From Caldilineaceae bacterium (GTDB lineage: Bacteria > Chloroflexota > Anaerolineae > Caldilineales > Caldilineaceae), in assembly GCA_020845455.1 (NCBI GenBank), contig JADLFO010000023.1, positions 1-57,128 on the forward strand: a stretch of DNA of 57,128 bases, read 5' to 3'. Position 1 is the first letter of the stretch. Each line of letters starts with the position of its first letter. Of this stretch, positions 41,267 through 49,422 are shown piece after piece. The notes beneath the pieces were generated by a model, which was not told the DNA's origin, ran no database searches, and saw only the letters and a program-made list of their open reading frames with translations. The position numbers and the translations under genes are program-made.

Positions 41267-41283
41267 GGACCTGTTCAACCATG
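41252..41283. repeat. 16-base tandem duplication at an epimerase/sugar-transferase gene junction
   Basis: On the minus strand CATGGTTGAACAGGTC is directly followed by CATGGTTGAGCAGGCC (two mismatches). Each copy contains an ATG. The first ATG (41282) overlaps the epimerase stop by 8 bases and opens only a seven-codon frame ending at 41259. The second (41266) starts the sugar transferase. Confidence 0.85.
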
Positions 41284-42225
41284 TTGTCCCGGCCCCTCGG
41301 CAAGATACCAAGCTGCGGTGCGCCGCAGCCCTTCGGCAAAATCCACCTGGGGCGCATAGCCCAACAGCGTGCGGGCGCGCTCAATATCGGCCTGCGAATG
41401 CGGCACATCGCCCGCACGCGGCGGCGCATGCACCACCTGCGGGCTGCGCCCCAAGATCGCGGCCAACTGCTCGACCAACTCCAGCAACGTATAGCGGCTG
41501 CCGCAGGCAATGTTTAACACGCTGCCCGCTGCCTCTGGGGCCGTACACGCCAACAGATTGGCCTGCACGGCGTTGTCGATATAGGTAAAGTCTCGGCTCT
41601 GCGCTCCATCCCCATGGATCGTCACCGGCTCACCCGCAAGCATAGCTTGGATAAAGCGCGGGATCACCGCGGCATAGGCCGACTGGGGGTCTTGGCGCGG
41701 GCCAAAGATGTTGAAATAGCGCAGCGCCACTGTCTCCAGCCCATACACCTGCCAAAATACCTGCCCATACTGCTCCCCTGCCAGCTTGGAAACGGCGTAG
41801 GGCGACTTGGGCTGTGGGCACATCGTCTCCTGTTTGGGCAGCGCCGGATTCGAGCCATAGACCGACGACGACGACGCCGTCACCACGCGGCGCACCCCTG
41901 CCTTCTGCGCCGCGGCCAGCACATGCAGCGTGCCGTCCACATTGACGGCGTTGGAGGTGATCGGGTCCTGCACCGAGCGCGGCACCGAGGGCAGCGCGGC
42001 TTGGTGCAGCACATAGTCGATCCCCTGCATTGCCGTCACGAGTTGGTTATAGGCGCGGATATCACCCTCGACAAAGTCGATCCGCCCCTGCAGATGGGCC
42101 AGATTAGCGCGTCGGCCCGTCGTCAAGTTGTCAAAGACGCGCACGTCGTGTCCATCGGCCACCAACGCGTCCACCAGATGGCTGCCGATAAACCCCGCGC
42201 CGCCGGTCACCAGATAATGTGCCAT
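41275..42225 (-). CDS. NAD-dependent nucleotide-sugar epimerase (UDP-GlcNAc/glucose 4-epimerase-like)
   Basis: A 316-residue extended short-chain dehydrogenase. It begins with [11 protein letters not shown] at residues 6-16. Catalytic residues are in S-S-S-S-V-Y-G-S and Y-A-V-S-K near 143-147, and [10 protein letters not shown] follows. The sequence is of the WbpP/GalE group. It could supply galactose- or GalNAc-type donors to the operon's glycosyltransferases. Start at ATG 42225 rather than further upstream, because the family begins here. It ends in the 16-base tandem duplication. Confidence 0.92.
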   Translation of the reverse strand: MAHYLVTGGAGFIGSHLVDALVADGHDVRVFDNLTTGRRANLAHLQGRIDFVEGDIRAYNQLVTAMQGIDYVLHQAALPSVPRSVQDPITSNAVNVDGTLHVLAAAQKAGVRRVVTASSSSVYGSNPALPKQETMCPQPKSPYAVSKLAGEQYGQVFWQVYGLETVALRYFNIFGPRQDPQSAYAAVIPRFIQAMLAGEPVTIHGDGAQSRDFTYIDNAVQANLLACTAPEAAGSVLNIACGSRYTLLELVEQLAAILGRSPQVVHAPPRAGDVPHSQADIERARTLLGYAPQVDFAEGLRRTAAWYLAEGPGQHG

Positions 42226-42276
42226 AGTCCAGAAATACGCCTTCCAGTATACGGGTTGGACAGGTCGCACAACCTG

Positions 42277-43434
42277 TCAGCTTGCGGTCACTTTTTGGGC
42301 GAGCAGCCGCGCATATTCGGCCTTGACGCGGCCAAAGACCAGTTGCTCGTCAAAGCGCGCCTCGGCCATCTGCCGGCCGCGCGCGCCCATCTGCGCGGCC
42401 CGGCGGTGGTCTTGCAGCAGCATCAGAATGGCGCTCGCCAGCGCATCGACATCACGCAGCGGCGCCAACAGCCCATTGACGCCCGGCTCCACCGCCTCGC
42501 GACAGCCGCGGATGTCGGTCACCACGCAGGGCACGCCCATCGCCGACGCCTCCATGGGGGCGCGCGGGAAGCCCTCACGGTGTGAGGGCAGCACAAAGAG
42601 ATCCATCAGCGCGTACATCGTGGGCATATCTTGGCGCATCCCGGCAAAATGGCACGCCTCGCCCACGCCGTAAGCCGCGGCCACGGCGGGGGTCAGGGCA
42701 TCGGACTTGGCGTCGTCGAGCGGCCCTACCAACAAAAACTGCACGTCCGGCATCTGCGCCAAGACGGTCTGCGCCGCCGCCAGCAGGTCGAGCAGCCCTT
42801 TTTCCGCCACCATACGCCCGACAAACCCCGCCACAGGCCGCGCCGGGTCCAGCCCCAGTTCGGCGCGGCTGGCGTCCAGCGCCGCCTGCGCCACGCTGCG
42901 CCGGTCAAAGCGACGCACGTCGATACCGTTGCCCAGCCACTTGATCTGGTCAGGCCGGCAGATACGTTCGGCCAGCGCCGTCTGGATGTCCTCCCGGTTT
43001 TGCGAGAGGATCACATCCGAATGGCGCGCCGCGATCTTCTCCATCTGGATATAAAAGCGCCGCCAGAGCGGGCGCATATGCTCATGGAAATAGAAGCCGT
43101 GCAGCGTATTGACCACCACCGGCACACCCGCCCAGCGCGCCGCCACCTGACCGATCAGCCCCGGCTTGGGGTTGTGAGTATGCACCAGCGCAAAGCGCTC
43201 GCGGCGCAGCAGGCGGGTCAGGCGCGCCAGCGCGGCCAAGTCTTGGCCCGGCGTCAGGCTGCGCGTCATCGGCGCGGCCAGATGGCGAATGCCCGCGGCC
43301 TCCAGTTCCGCCACATAGGGGCCGGGCGTGGAGATGCCGGTGACCTCATAGCCCGCGGCCTGCAAGCTGCAAAGCTGGTTGAGCAGCAGATAGCGCAGCG
43401 ACAGATCAATCGTCGTGATGTGCGCGACCTTCAT
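42277..43434 (-). CDS. Glycosyltransferase family 4
   Basis: A 385-residue GT-B enzyme. Its N-terminus (V-A-H-I-T-T-I-D) and H-T-H-N-P-K-P-G-L-I-G segment are typical of PglA/GT4 enzymes that extend a bacillosamine-linked glycan. The donor site has G-F-V-G-R-M-V-A-E-K-G near 205 and S-H-R-E-G-F-P-R-A-P-M-E-A-S-A-M-G near 285. Start at ATG 43434. By resemblance to PglA it may add the second sugar; this is inference. Confidence 0.92.
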   Translation of the reverse strand: MKVAHITTIDLSLRYLLLNQLCSLQAAGYEVTGISTPGPYVAELEAAGIRHLAAPMTRSLTPGQDLAALARLTRLLRRERFALVHTHNPKPGLIGQVAARWAGVPVVVNTLHGFYFHEHMRPLWRRFYIQMEKIAARHSDVILSQNREDIQTALAERICRPDQIKWLGNGIDVRRFDRRSVAQAALDASRAELGLDPARPVAGFVGRMVAEKGLLDLLAAAQTVLAQMPDVQFLLVGPLDDAKSDALTPAVAAAYGVGEACHFAGMRQDMPTMYALMDLFVLPSHREGFPRAPMEASAMGVPCVVTDIRGCREAVEPGVNGLLAPLRDVDALASAILMLLQDHRRAAQMGARGRQMAEARFDEQLVFGRVKAEYARLLAQKVTAS

Positions 43435-43453
43435 GCTTTGTGTCTCTGTAGCA

Positions 43454-44413
43454 CTATGCCTGCCTCTCCAAAACGATCGGGGTTGGGGCCATGCTTGCTG
43501 TTGCCGGCTCGCCAAAGAGGCGCGCGGCCTCGGCCATTACCGCCGCCCGCGCTTGGGCAAACGCCGCCGCCTCCGCCGCCGTCGCCGGCTGCGACCGCCG
43601 CCGGATCAGCCAACCGCCGGCCCCGGCCAGCGTGCCCACGCCACAGACGCCCGCCTTGACCCCCGTGACGGCCAGCCGGCGCAGCGCATCGCCATAGCCG
43701 CGGCCGCGGTGCTTCCAGATCACGCACATGCGGTAGAGATAGCCGCTCAGGTTATCGCCCAACGCGCCGGCGCGTTCCTGGCGGTAGGCATAGGTCGGGC
43801 TGGGCAGCACGCAGTAGGCGGTGTGCGCCAGCAGTTGCAGCACAAAATCCGTGTCCTCGGCCCGCCGCAGCCGCGGGTCATAGCGGCACTGCCGCGCCAA
43901 AGACATACGCATCATCAACGGCACTCGCGCCAGCGGCGGCGGCAGCGTGCCCCGCACCGGCGGCAGCACCGGCAGAGACCCATCGGCATCTGCGCCGAGA
44001 TCGCCGCGGCCGCGCACCCCGATCAGCTCCTGCCGGTCGTCCACCACGGCGATGGCGCTGCCCACCGCGCCCACCTCCGGCTGATGCGCCAACAGGTCCA
44101 CCTGGCGCGCCAGCTTGTCCGGGTAAAGCCAGTCATCGCTGTCAAGCTTGCAGAACAGATCGCCGCGCGCCGCGTCCAGCGCCGCCTGCCGCGCCACGCC
44201 GCGCCCCATGCGCCGCGGCAAACGGACGACGCGCACGCGCGCATCGCCCAGCGCATCCACCACCGCGGCGGGGTCGTCGGTCGAGCCGTCATCCACCAGC
44301 ACGCATTCCCACTCTGTATAGCGCTGCGCCACCAGCGACGCCAGGGCCAACGGCAGGCGGGCAGCGCGGTTATAGCAGGGCAGCGCGACCGTGACCAATG
44401 GATACTGTGACAT
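43454..44413 (-). CDS. Glycosyltransferase family 2
   Basis: A 319-residue GT-A enzyme. L-V-T-V-A-L-P-C-Y-N-R starts the protein. V-D-D-G-S-T-D-D and the metal-binding L-D-S-D-D-W are near residues 40 and 90, and the late R-R-A-E-D-T-D-F segment near 177 supplies the catalytic Glu-Asp. A hydrophobic stretch near 255-270 may associate with the membrane. It starts 9 bases after the polysaccharide deacetylase gene stops. Confidence 0.92.
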   Translation of the reverse strand: MSQYPLVTVALPCYNRAARLPLALASLVAQRYTEWECVLVDDGSTDDPAAVVDALGDARVRVVRLPRRMGRGVARQAALDAARGDLFCKLDSDDWLYPDKLARQVDLLAHQPEVGAVGSAIAVVDDRQELIGVRGRGDLGADADGSLPVLPPVRGTLPPPLARVPLMMRMSLARQCRYDPRLRRAEDTDFVLQLLAHTAYCVLPSPTYAYRQERAGALGDNLSGYLYRMCVIWKHRGRGYGDALRRLAVTGVKAGVCGVGTLAGAGGWLIRRRSQPATAAEAAAFAQARAAVMAEAARLFGEPATASMAPTPIVLERQA

Positions 44414-44422
44414 GGCCGCGCC

Positions 44423-45265
44423 CTAATGCCGCAGCCGGTACAGCAGGCGGTGTAGCAGCCGATAGGCCGCTTCCTCGTCATCCAGCCAGCCAGCCAGCTT
44501 GGGGGCAAAAAACCAACGCCCGTCGCTGCGCCGGATGGGCAGCCGCGGGATGCGATAGGCATCCCATGCCGCGCCGCGCCCCCCCCCGCCGGCGACGGCG
44601 GACGCGTAATGGCGCGCCACCTGCGCCGCCAGCGCCGGATTCCAGATCGCGCGCGGGTAGGCAAAATGGCGCGGGCGCAGCCCCAACTCGCGCTGAAAAC
44701 GCTCCAGCGGATGTACCAACTCTTCTTCGATGCGCGCCGCGGGCAAGGCGTCCAACAGCGGGTGCGTATGCGTATGCGCGCCCAAGGTGACCCAAGGCGA
44801 TGCGGCCATCTCGCCCAACATGGGCCAGGTGACCGGCGCGGCGCTCAGGTCGGGCCGCGCCATCAGAGGATAGGCTATACCGTCGTCGACAAAACCGGTG
44901 GTCACAAAGAGGGTGGCGGGCAGATGCAGCGCCGCCAGCAGCGGGAAGACATGGGTATAGAAGTCCGCATAGCCGTCGTCAAAGGTCAACACCCAGCGCG
45001 GCGCAGGTGGACGGCGGCCCGCCGCCAGCCAAGCCAGCGCCTCTTCATAGGCGATCACCGCCCCGCGCGCGGCCAGCGTCTCAAGCTGGCGGCGGAAGAC
45101 CGGGTAGGGCAGGTCCAGTTCGAGCGGCAGCCGGCCCGCCACACTGTGATAGCCCAGAAAGGTGATGCCCGGCGCGGGGGGGCGCGCCGCCTGCGCTGCC
45201 GCGCCCCAGACCGCCAGCGGCGTCTTCAGCGCCCGGCGCAGCCCCTGCTGCATCCACAGCCTCAT
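44423..45265 (-). CDS. Polysaccharide deacetylase (NodB-like)
   Basis: A 280-residue carbohydrate esterase family 4 protein that removes N- or O-acetyl groups. Motif 1 T-F-D-D-G-Y-A-D near 92-99 carries the catalytic Asp and a metal Asp. Motif 2 is H-T-H-T-H-P near 157, with the metal-binding histidines. F-A-Y-P-R near 200 is motif 3. There is no signal peptide, so it would act on cytoplasmic or membrane-side glycans. ATG 45265 overlaps the previous stop as ATGA, showing coupling. Confidence 0.9.
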   Translation of the reverse strand: MRLWMQQGLRRALKTPLAVWGAAAQAARPPAPGITFLGYHSVAGRLPLELDLPYPVFRRQLETLAARGAVIAYEEALAWLAAGRRPPAPRWVLTFDDGYADFYTHVFPLLAALHLPATLFVTTGFVDDGIAYPLMARPDLSAAPVTWPMLGEMAASPWVTLGAHTHTHPLLDALPAARIEEELVHPLERFQRELGLRPRHFAYPRAIWNPALAAQVARHYASAVAGGGGRGAAWDAYRIPRLPIRRSDGRWFFAPKLAGWLDDEEAAYRLLHRLLYRLRH

Positions 45266-46602
45266 AGAAAGAGCATCCACCAGAAGGGCAGCACGACCAC
45301 GCGCTGGCGCGCGATCAGCCCGAAATTGCCGAGCGACGTGAGCGCCAGCAGCATGATCACCGAATAGGCCAGCGCATACGAGACCGCCGGGTCCGACCGG
45401 ATCGCGCGCAGGTTGCGAACGAAAGCCCCGCGCCGCACCCAGCAGAAGCCCAGCCAGACCATCGTCTCCAGGGCTGCGATCAACATCTGGGGGTTATGCG
45501 CTTCCCAGGGGAAGGGGCGCGCCAGCGCGCTCACCAGTCCCACCGCCAGCCCGCTGGGGGTGAAGACGTCGACCGTCTCATAGCTCGAACCGCCCCCCGT
45601 GGTGCGCTCTTGCTGTTCGGCATAGAACTCCTCGACCGCCTCCACCGACAGATTCTCGAGGCGCAGAAAATCTGCGCCCGAACGTACCAACGCAACCGCC
45701 AAGAGGGCGACGACTACACCGCCCACGACCCACACGGCGAACGAACGGGCGCGGTGGGTGACGGTCATAAAGAACGAAAAGGCCATCGCCAGCGCCAGAA
45801 AGGCCGCCGTGTGCGGGCGGATGAAATTCACCAGGAAGAGGCCCAGCCCTGCCCAAAACAGCCCGCCGACGTTCTGCTTGCGCGCATACAGAATCCAACC
45901 ATAGGTCGCCACGCCCGAACAGAAAAAGATCCAGGCATCCTTGCCCAGGCTCGACGGCCAGAAGAGGATCGAGGGCAGAAAAAAGATAAACCAGCGATAG
46001 GTCTTATACGACTCATCGGTGCTGGAGATCAGAATGGCGCGATAAAAAAAGACCGCGCCTGTCAGCGCCAGCGTTGCATAGAGAAAAAAACTGCCCGGCA
46101 AGTTGGCGGGCAGCAGCGCATAGAGAAAGCCGACCAACTTGACCATGGCGGTCGTGCCTTCGCCGCCGTGGACATACCAGGCCCAGACCGAGAAATCCAA
46201 GTCGCGGTAGTAGCTTGCCAGCACTTGCCCCTGCCCAAAATAAGTCAGGGCATCTCCCCCCGAATTGTAGACATCGGTCAGAATCCAGTAACGCACCGTG
46301 CTGCCGATCAGCTTGGCCAGGACGGCCAGCGTGAACAGCGGGCCGGAAAAGCTGGGGTCCACCGGTTTGATGCCCTTGACATAGAGCACGTTCGCCAGCG
46401 CGACGACTACGACGAGATAGACGAACATCCCCGGCCATTCAGCCACCGGCGCCGCCACCGTCAGCAGCAGCAGCCAGCCGACAAACCCCAACAGGACAAA
46501 CGGCGTATAACGCCGCCCCTCGTCGACCGTGCGGGTCGGCGGCAGCGAGAGCGGGCCGGGATGACTGGCCCGCGGCAGCGCAGGTTGGGAATGACGCGCC
46601 AT
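45262..46602 (-). CDS. Polytopic membrane protein, candidate polysaccharide polymerase or lipid-linked glycosyltransferase
   Basis: A 446-residue protein with about 10-11 hydrophobic helices between residues 35 and 445. A periplasmic loop of about 75 residues rich in Glu/Ser/Thr/Gly lies near 305-360. The layout resembles Wzy-type O-antigen polymerases or GT-C enzymes; there is no clear sequence motif, though an early Asp in N-S-G-G-D-A-L-T-Y-F (near 115) recalls GT-C active sites. No flippase (Wzx) gene is visible in the operon. Confidence 0.7.
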   Translation of the reverse strand: MARHSQPALPRASHPGPLSLPPTRTVDEGRRYTPFVLLGFVGWLLLLTVAAPVAEWPGMFVYLVVVVALANVLYVKGIKPVDPSFSGPLFTLAVLAKLIGSTVRYWILTDVYNSGGDALTYFGQGQVLASYYRDLDFSVWAWYVHGGEGTTAMVKLVGFLYALLPANLPGSFFLYATLALTGAVFFYRAILISSTDESYKTYRWFIFFLPSILFWPSSLGKDAWIFFCSGVATYGWILYARKQNVGGLFWAGLGLFLVNFIRPHTAAFLALAMAFSFFMTVTHRARSFAVWVVGGVVVALLAVALVRSGADFLRLENLSVEAVEEFYAEQQERTTGGGSSYETVDVFTPSGLAVGLVSALARPFPWEAHNPQMLIAALETMVWLGFCWVRRGAFVRNLRAIRSDPAVSYALAYSVIMLLALTSLGNFGLIARQRVVVLPFWWMLFL

Positions 46603-46617
46603 GCGTGCAGCTTGCTC

Positions 46618-47700
46618 CTAGAAAAGCTCCAGATCGCCCAACGACAGATCCCAACTGCGGGCATCCGCCGGCGGCGGCGTGATCTCCTGCAGCGGCATCA
46701 CGCTAAAGGCCAACCGGCGTTTGGGCACGCGCCAATAGCCTAAGCGCCGCAGCCAGGCGCGCTCACGGCTGGCCTCGGCAAAGTGGGCGATCAGATAGTC
46801 GGCCTCTACGGCGCGGTGCAGCCCATGCAAGAGCCGCTGCGCCTGGCGGTCCTCCCATTCTGCCAAAAAGAGATCGGCCAAGACTAACTCCTGCCACCCT
46901 TGGCGCACATTCGGGCGCAGCAGCGCAAAGCCCCGCAGTCGCCCGGGGTCGCGGTCATCTACCAGCACATGCACGCCATATTGGATCGAAGGGTGGCTGC
47001 CGTAGCGCCAGGTCAGATAGTCGAGCGTGCGCGGCGTGCGCCAGCCGCACGGCGTGCGGCCCTGCTCCGACGCCGCCACCAGCGCGGCGGCTTGGTCGCC
47101 ATACTCCTCCCAAAAGCGCGCCCACGTCTGCACCCGCCCCAGCCCCACGGCGGCATCCGGCTGAGGCGCATCCCTGCCCGCAGCGCGGCGGATCATGCGC
47201 CAGGGCCGAAGCGGATGCAGATAGAGCGGCCAGCGCGCTGCTACCTGCCAGCCCAGCTTTAGATAGCCGGGCAGGCTCTGGGCGTTGGGCGTATTGAAGA
47301 TCAGCCTTACGCCCTGTCCGGGCAGATCGGCCAGCATGCGCCGCGTCAGCGCCGAAAAGATGCCCATGCGCCGGTAGCCTGCATGGGTCGCCGTATCCAC
47401 GGCGCGCACCGCAGCCAGTTCACCGCCTTGCGGATGCACCAGCCGCCAGCGCAGCAGAATACGCAGCCCGATCAACTGCTCGTCGGGCGTCCATGCGCCC
47501 ACGCCGAGCGAGGCCCCAAAGGGGTTGGCGTGATGTTTCCAGCGCCAAAAGGCTTCGCTCTTGCGCACTGCTCCCGCATTTCCAAGGTTCGCTCGCGCCA
47601 GTTCCAACACAGCCGGGATTTGTTCCGGCGCATAAGCGCGCAGGGTATAGACAGGCGCGACGCTCTGGGCGGCGAGTGCAGGCCCCTGCGCCGCGCTCAT
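46618..47700 (-). CDS. GNAT-family N-acetyltransferase
   Basis: A 360-residue protein. The acetyl-CoA site lies near residues 90-120 (V-D-T-A-T-H-A-G-Y-R-R-M-G-I-F-S-A-L), the R/Q-x-x-G-x-G/A pattern of GNATs, and N-T-P-N-A-Q-S-L-P-G-Y-L-K-L-G-W near 135. The C-terminal half resembles a second, degenerate GNAT domain, as in polysaccharide-cluster GNATs. ATG 47700 overlaps the previous stop as ATGA. The acceptor is presumably an amino sugar or lipid-linked glycan, by context. Confidence 0.8.
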   Translation of the reverse strand: MSAAQGPALAAQSVAPVYTLRAYAPEQIPAVLELARANLGNAGAVRKSEAFWRWKHHANPFGASLGVGAWTPDEQLIGLRILLRWRLVHPQGGELAAVRAVDTATHAGYRRMGIFSALTRRMLADLPGQGVRLIFNTPNAQSLPGYLKLGWQVAARWPLYLHPLRPWRMIRRAAGRDAPQPDAAVGLGRVQTWARFWEEYGDQAAALVAASEQGRTPCGWRTPRTLDYLTWRYGSHPSIQYGVHVLVDDRDPGRLRGFALLRPNVRQGWQELVLADLFLAEWEDRQAQRLLHGLHRAVEADYLIAHFAEASRERAWLRRLGYWRVPKRRLAFSVMPLQEITPPPADARSWDLSLGDLELF

Positions 47701-48908
47701 GCCTGCCTGCCTTTTGTCAACCACGCATAGCCTGCTTCCAGCGCGGCCACACGCCGGCGGATATGATGGTGGGTATCGACCGTGACGGCGGCAGCCTCTC
47801 CCAATCGGCGGCGCTGCGCGGCATCCGCCAGCAGGTCACAGACGACGGCCGCGGCCTGTGCCGGTGCGCCGGGCGCGGTCAGCCGCCCATTGCGCCCATC
47901 CTCGACCACTTCGCCGACGCCGCCCACGGCGGTGGCGACCACCGCCGTGCCCAACGCCATCGCCTCCAGGAGCGCGACCGGCATCCCTTCAAACTCGCTG
48001 GTCAGCAAGAACAGATCCATCACGCCTAGATAGCGGCGACCGTCGGCGCGAAAGCCGGTAAGCCGCACGCGCTCCTGCAGCCCCTGTGCGGCGACGGCGG
48101 CGCGCACGGCGGGCATCTCCGGGCCGTCGCCCACCAGCACAAAAGTCACATCGGCGCGGCGGCGCGCCACCGCGCCCGCCGCCTCGACCCAGTCGGCCAG
48201 CCGCTTCTGGGCGCGAAAGACTGCCAATGTCCCCACCACCCGATGCGCCGGGTCGATCCTAAGCTCGGCGCGCAGAGCGGCGGCTCCCGCGGCCTCGGCG
48301 CGCACCTGCTCGACCGGCACCCCATTGGGCAGCACCGCCAGCCGCGGCGTGCGCGGCCCACAGGCGCGGCGCAGCGACGCCGCGGCCTCCGCCGACACCG
48401 CCCACACCTGATCGGCCCAGGGCAGCGTGGCGCGGTTGAGGGCGCGCGTCAGCGGGTGATAGCGTTCCTGCAAATTATGCTCCGTATAGGCGACCGGGAC
48501 GCGCATCCACCGGCCCACGGCGCGGCCCAGCACCCCGGCCACGGGCAGATCGGCGTGGATCAGCGCATAGCGTTCACGGCGCTGCAGCGCGGCCAGCCGC
48601 GCCGCAACTGCCGGCAGCAGCGCCGCCGCCGCCGCCGGGCGGGCCGGCGTAACCTGGCTCGGCACGGCCTGGATCGATACAGCCTGGCTTGATATGGCAT
48701 GGCGCGGCGTGCCCGGCGCAAGACAGATAACGGGCAGGCCCGCGGCGAGGATGGCCGGGGCTAAGGCCGCCTTCCACGGGACGCAATAGGCAACGGTATA
48801 GTCATAGCGATCCCGGTCCAGATAGGGGATCGAATCGACCAACAGGCGTTCGGCTCCGCCCAGCCCCAGGCTTTTGATCAACAGCAAAATCTTGGTCTTG
48901 TGCGCCAC
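47697..48908 (-). CDS. Glycosyltransferase family 4 (first gene of the operon)
   Basis: A 403-residue GT-B enzyme. It starts L-L-L-I-K-S-L-G-L-G-G-A-E-R after a short lead. A-Y-T-E-H-N, V-G-T-L-A-V-F-R-A-Q-K-R near 210 and S-E-F-E-G-M-P-V-A-L-L-E-A-M-A-L-G near 315 are donor-site motifs. I place the start at GTG 48908: AAAGGAC is 9 bases upstream and the operon promoter lies immediately beyond. Residues about 75-95 are an Ser/Gln/Ala/Val insertion built from three 15-base DNA repeats (48648-48692). Confidence 0.88.
   Translation of the reverse strand: MAHKTKILLLIKSLGLGGAERLLVDSIPYLDRDRYDYTVAYCVPWKAALAPAILAAGLPVICLAPGTPRHAISSQAVSIQAVPSQVTPARPAAAAALLPAVAARLAALQRRERYALIHADLPVAGVLGRAVGRWMRVPVAYTEHNLQERYHPLTRALNRATLPWADQVWAVSAEAAASLRRACGPRTPRLAVLPNGVPVEQVRAEAAGAAALRAELRIDPAHRVVGTLAVFRAQKRLADWVEAAGAVARRRADVTFVLVGDGPEMPAVRAAVAAQGLQERVRLTGFRADGRRYLGVMDLFLLTSEFEGMPVALLEAMALGTAVVATAVGGVGEVVEDGRNGRLTAPGAPAQAAAVVCDLLADAAQRRRLGEAAAVTVDTHHHIRRRVAALEAGYAWLTKGRQA
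48648..48692. repeat. Three imperfect 15-base tandem repeats inside a glycosyltransferase gene
   Basis: CGTAACCTGGCTCGG, CACGGCCTGGATCGA and TACAGCCTGGCTTGA are consecutive 15-base units sharing CCTGG(C/A)T. They add in-frame Ser-Gln-Ala-Val-like repeats between the first strands of the enzyme. Confidence 0.65.
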
Positions 48909-48930
48909 AACATGCTTGTCCTTTGGCCGC

Positions 48931-48959
48931 AGTGTACCAGAAGGCCAGGGCGCGGGCAA
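48931..48959 (-). promoter_or_regulatory. Promoter of the 14-gene polysaccharide operon
   Basis: On the minus strand TTGCCC (48959-48954) and TACACT (48936-48931) are 17 bases apart. Transcription would begin near 48924, just ahead of the AAAGGAC ribosome site. All genes to 34550 follow on the same strand with gaps of at most about 50 bases. Confidence 0.7.
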
Positions 48960-49069
48960 GCGTTCGGACAAAGCACGGGGAGCTGCCCCTCTCAAGCTCG
49001 GCGCTTACAGAGATACGGCGCCCCGCGGGCTGACAGCAAATTGATAGGATCAAAGACGGTTTCGGGCTG

Positions 49070-49422
49070 TATACTGAGGGCGGGTCGCCGAAACCTGTTC
49101 GGCGACCCGCGAACATCGCAACATACATCGCAACATACATCGAGACACATCGAAGCGCAAGCTCAATTCAGTTCCACCACCCCAGCGCACAAGCTGCAAT
49201 GGGCAACAGCAGTGGCTTCGTATACGGTCGGCCACAGTTTTTTTTGTTTGCGCGCCTACGACAAATGACCTAGGCCAATTGACCTACGACCAATGACCGG
49301 CGACACAAGATGTAGACGACCGGCTCATGGCAGAGAGTTACAAATCTTTGGAGGGTGCAGTGAAGAGCATCAAAACAGACAGGCAAGTAAGTCCAAGTCA
49401 GGCCAGACACAAGGAGCACACA
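49070..49422 (+). promoter_or_regulatory. Candidate start and long leader of the VWA-C25 gene
   Basis: TATACT (49070-49075) could be a -10, without a convincing -35. Five bases later GCGGGTCGCCGAA (49080-49092) pairs perfectly with TTCGGCGACCCGC (49098-49110), so a transcript would begin with a 13-base stem. Then come two exact CGCAACATACAT copies (49117-49140) and a degenerate third to 49150. At 49257-49299 CTACGACAAATGACC and CTACGACCAATGACC are near-identical direct repeats. No gene is seen in this 350-base leader. Confidence 0.4.
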
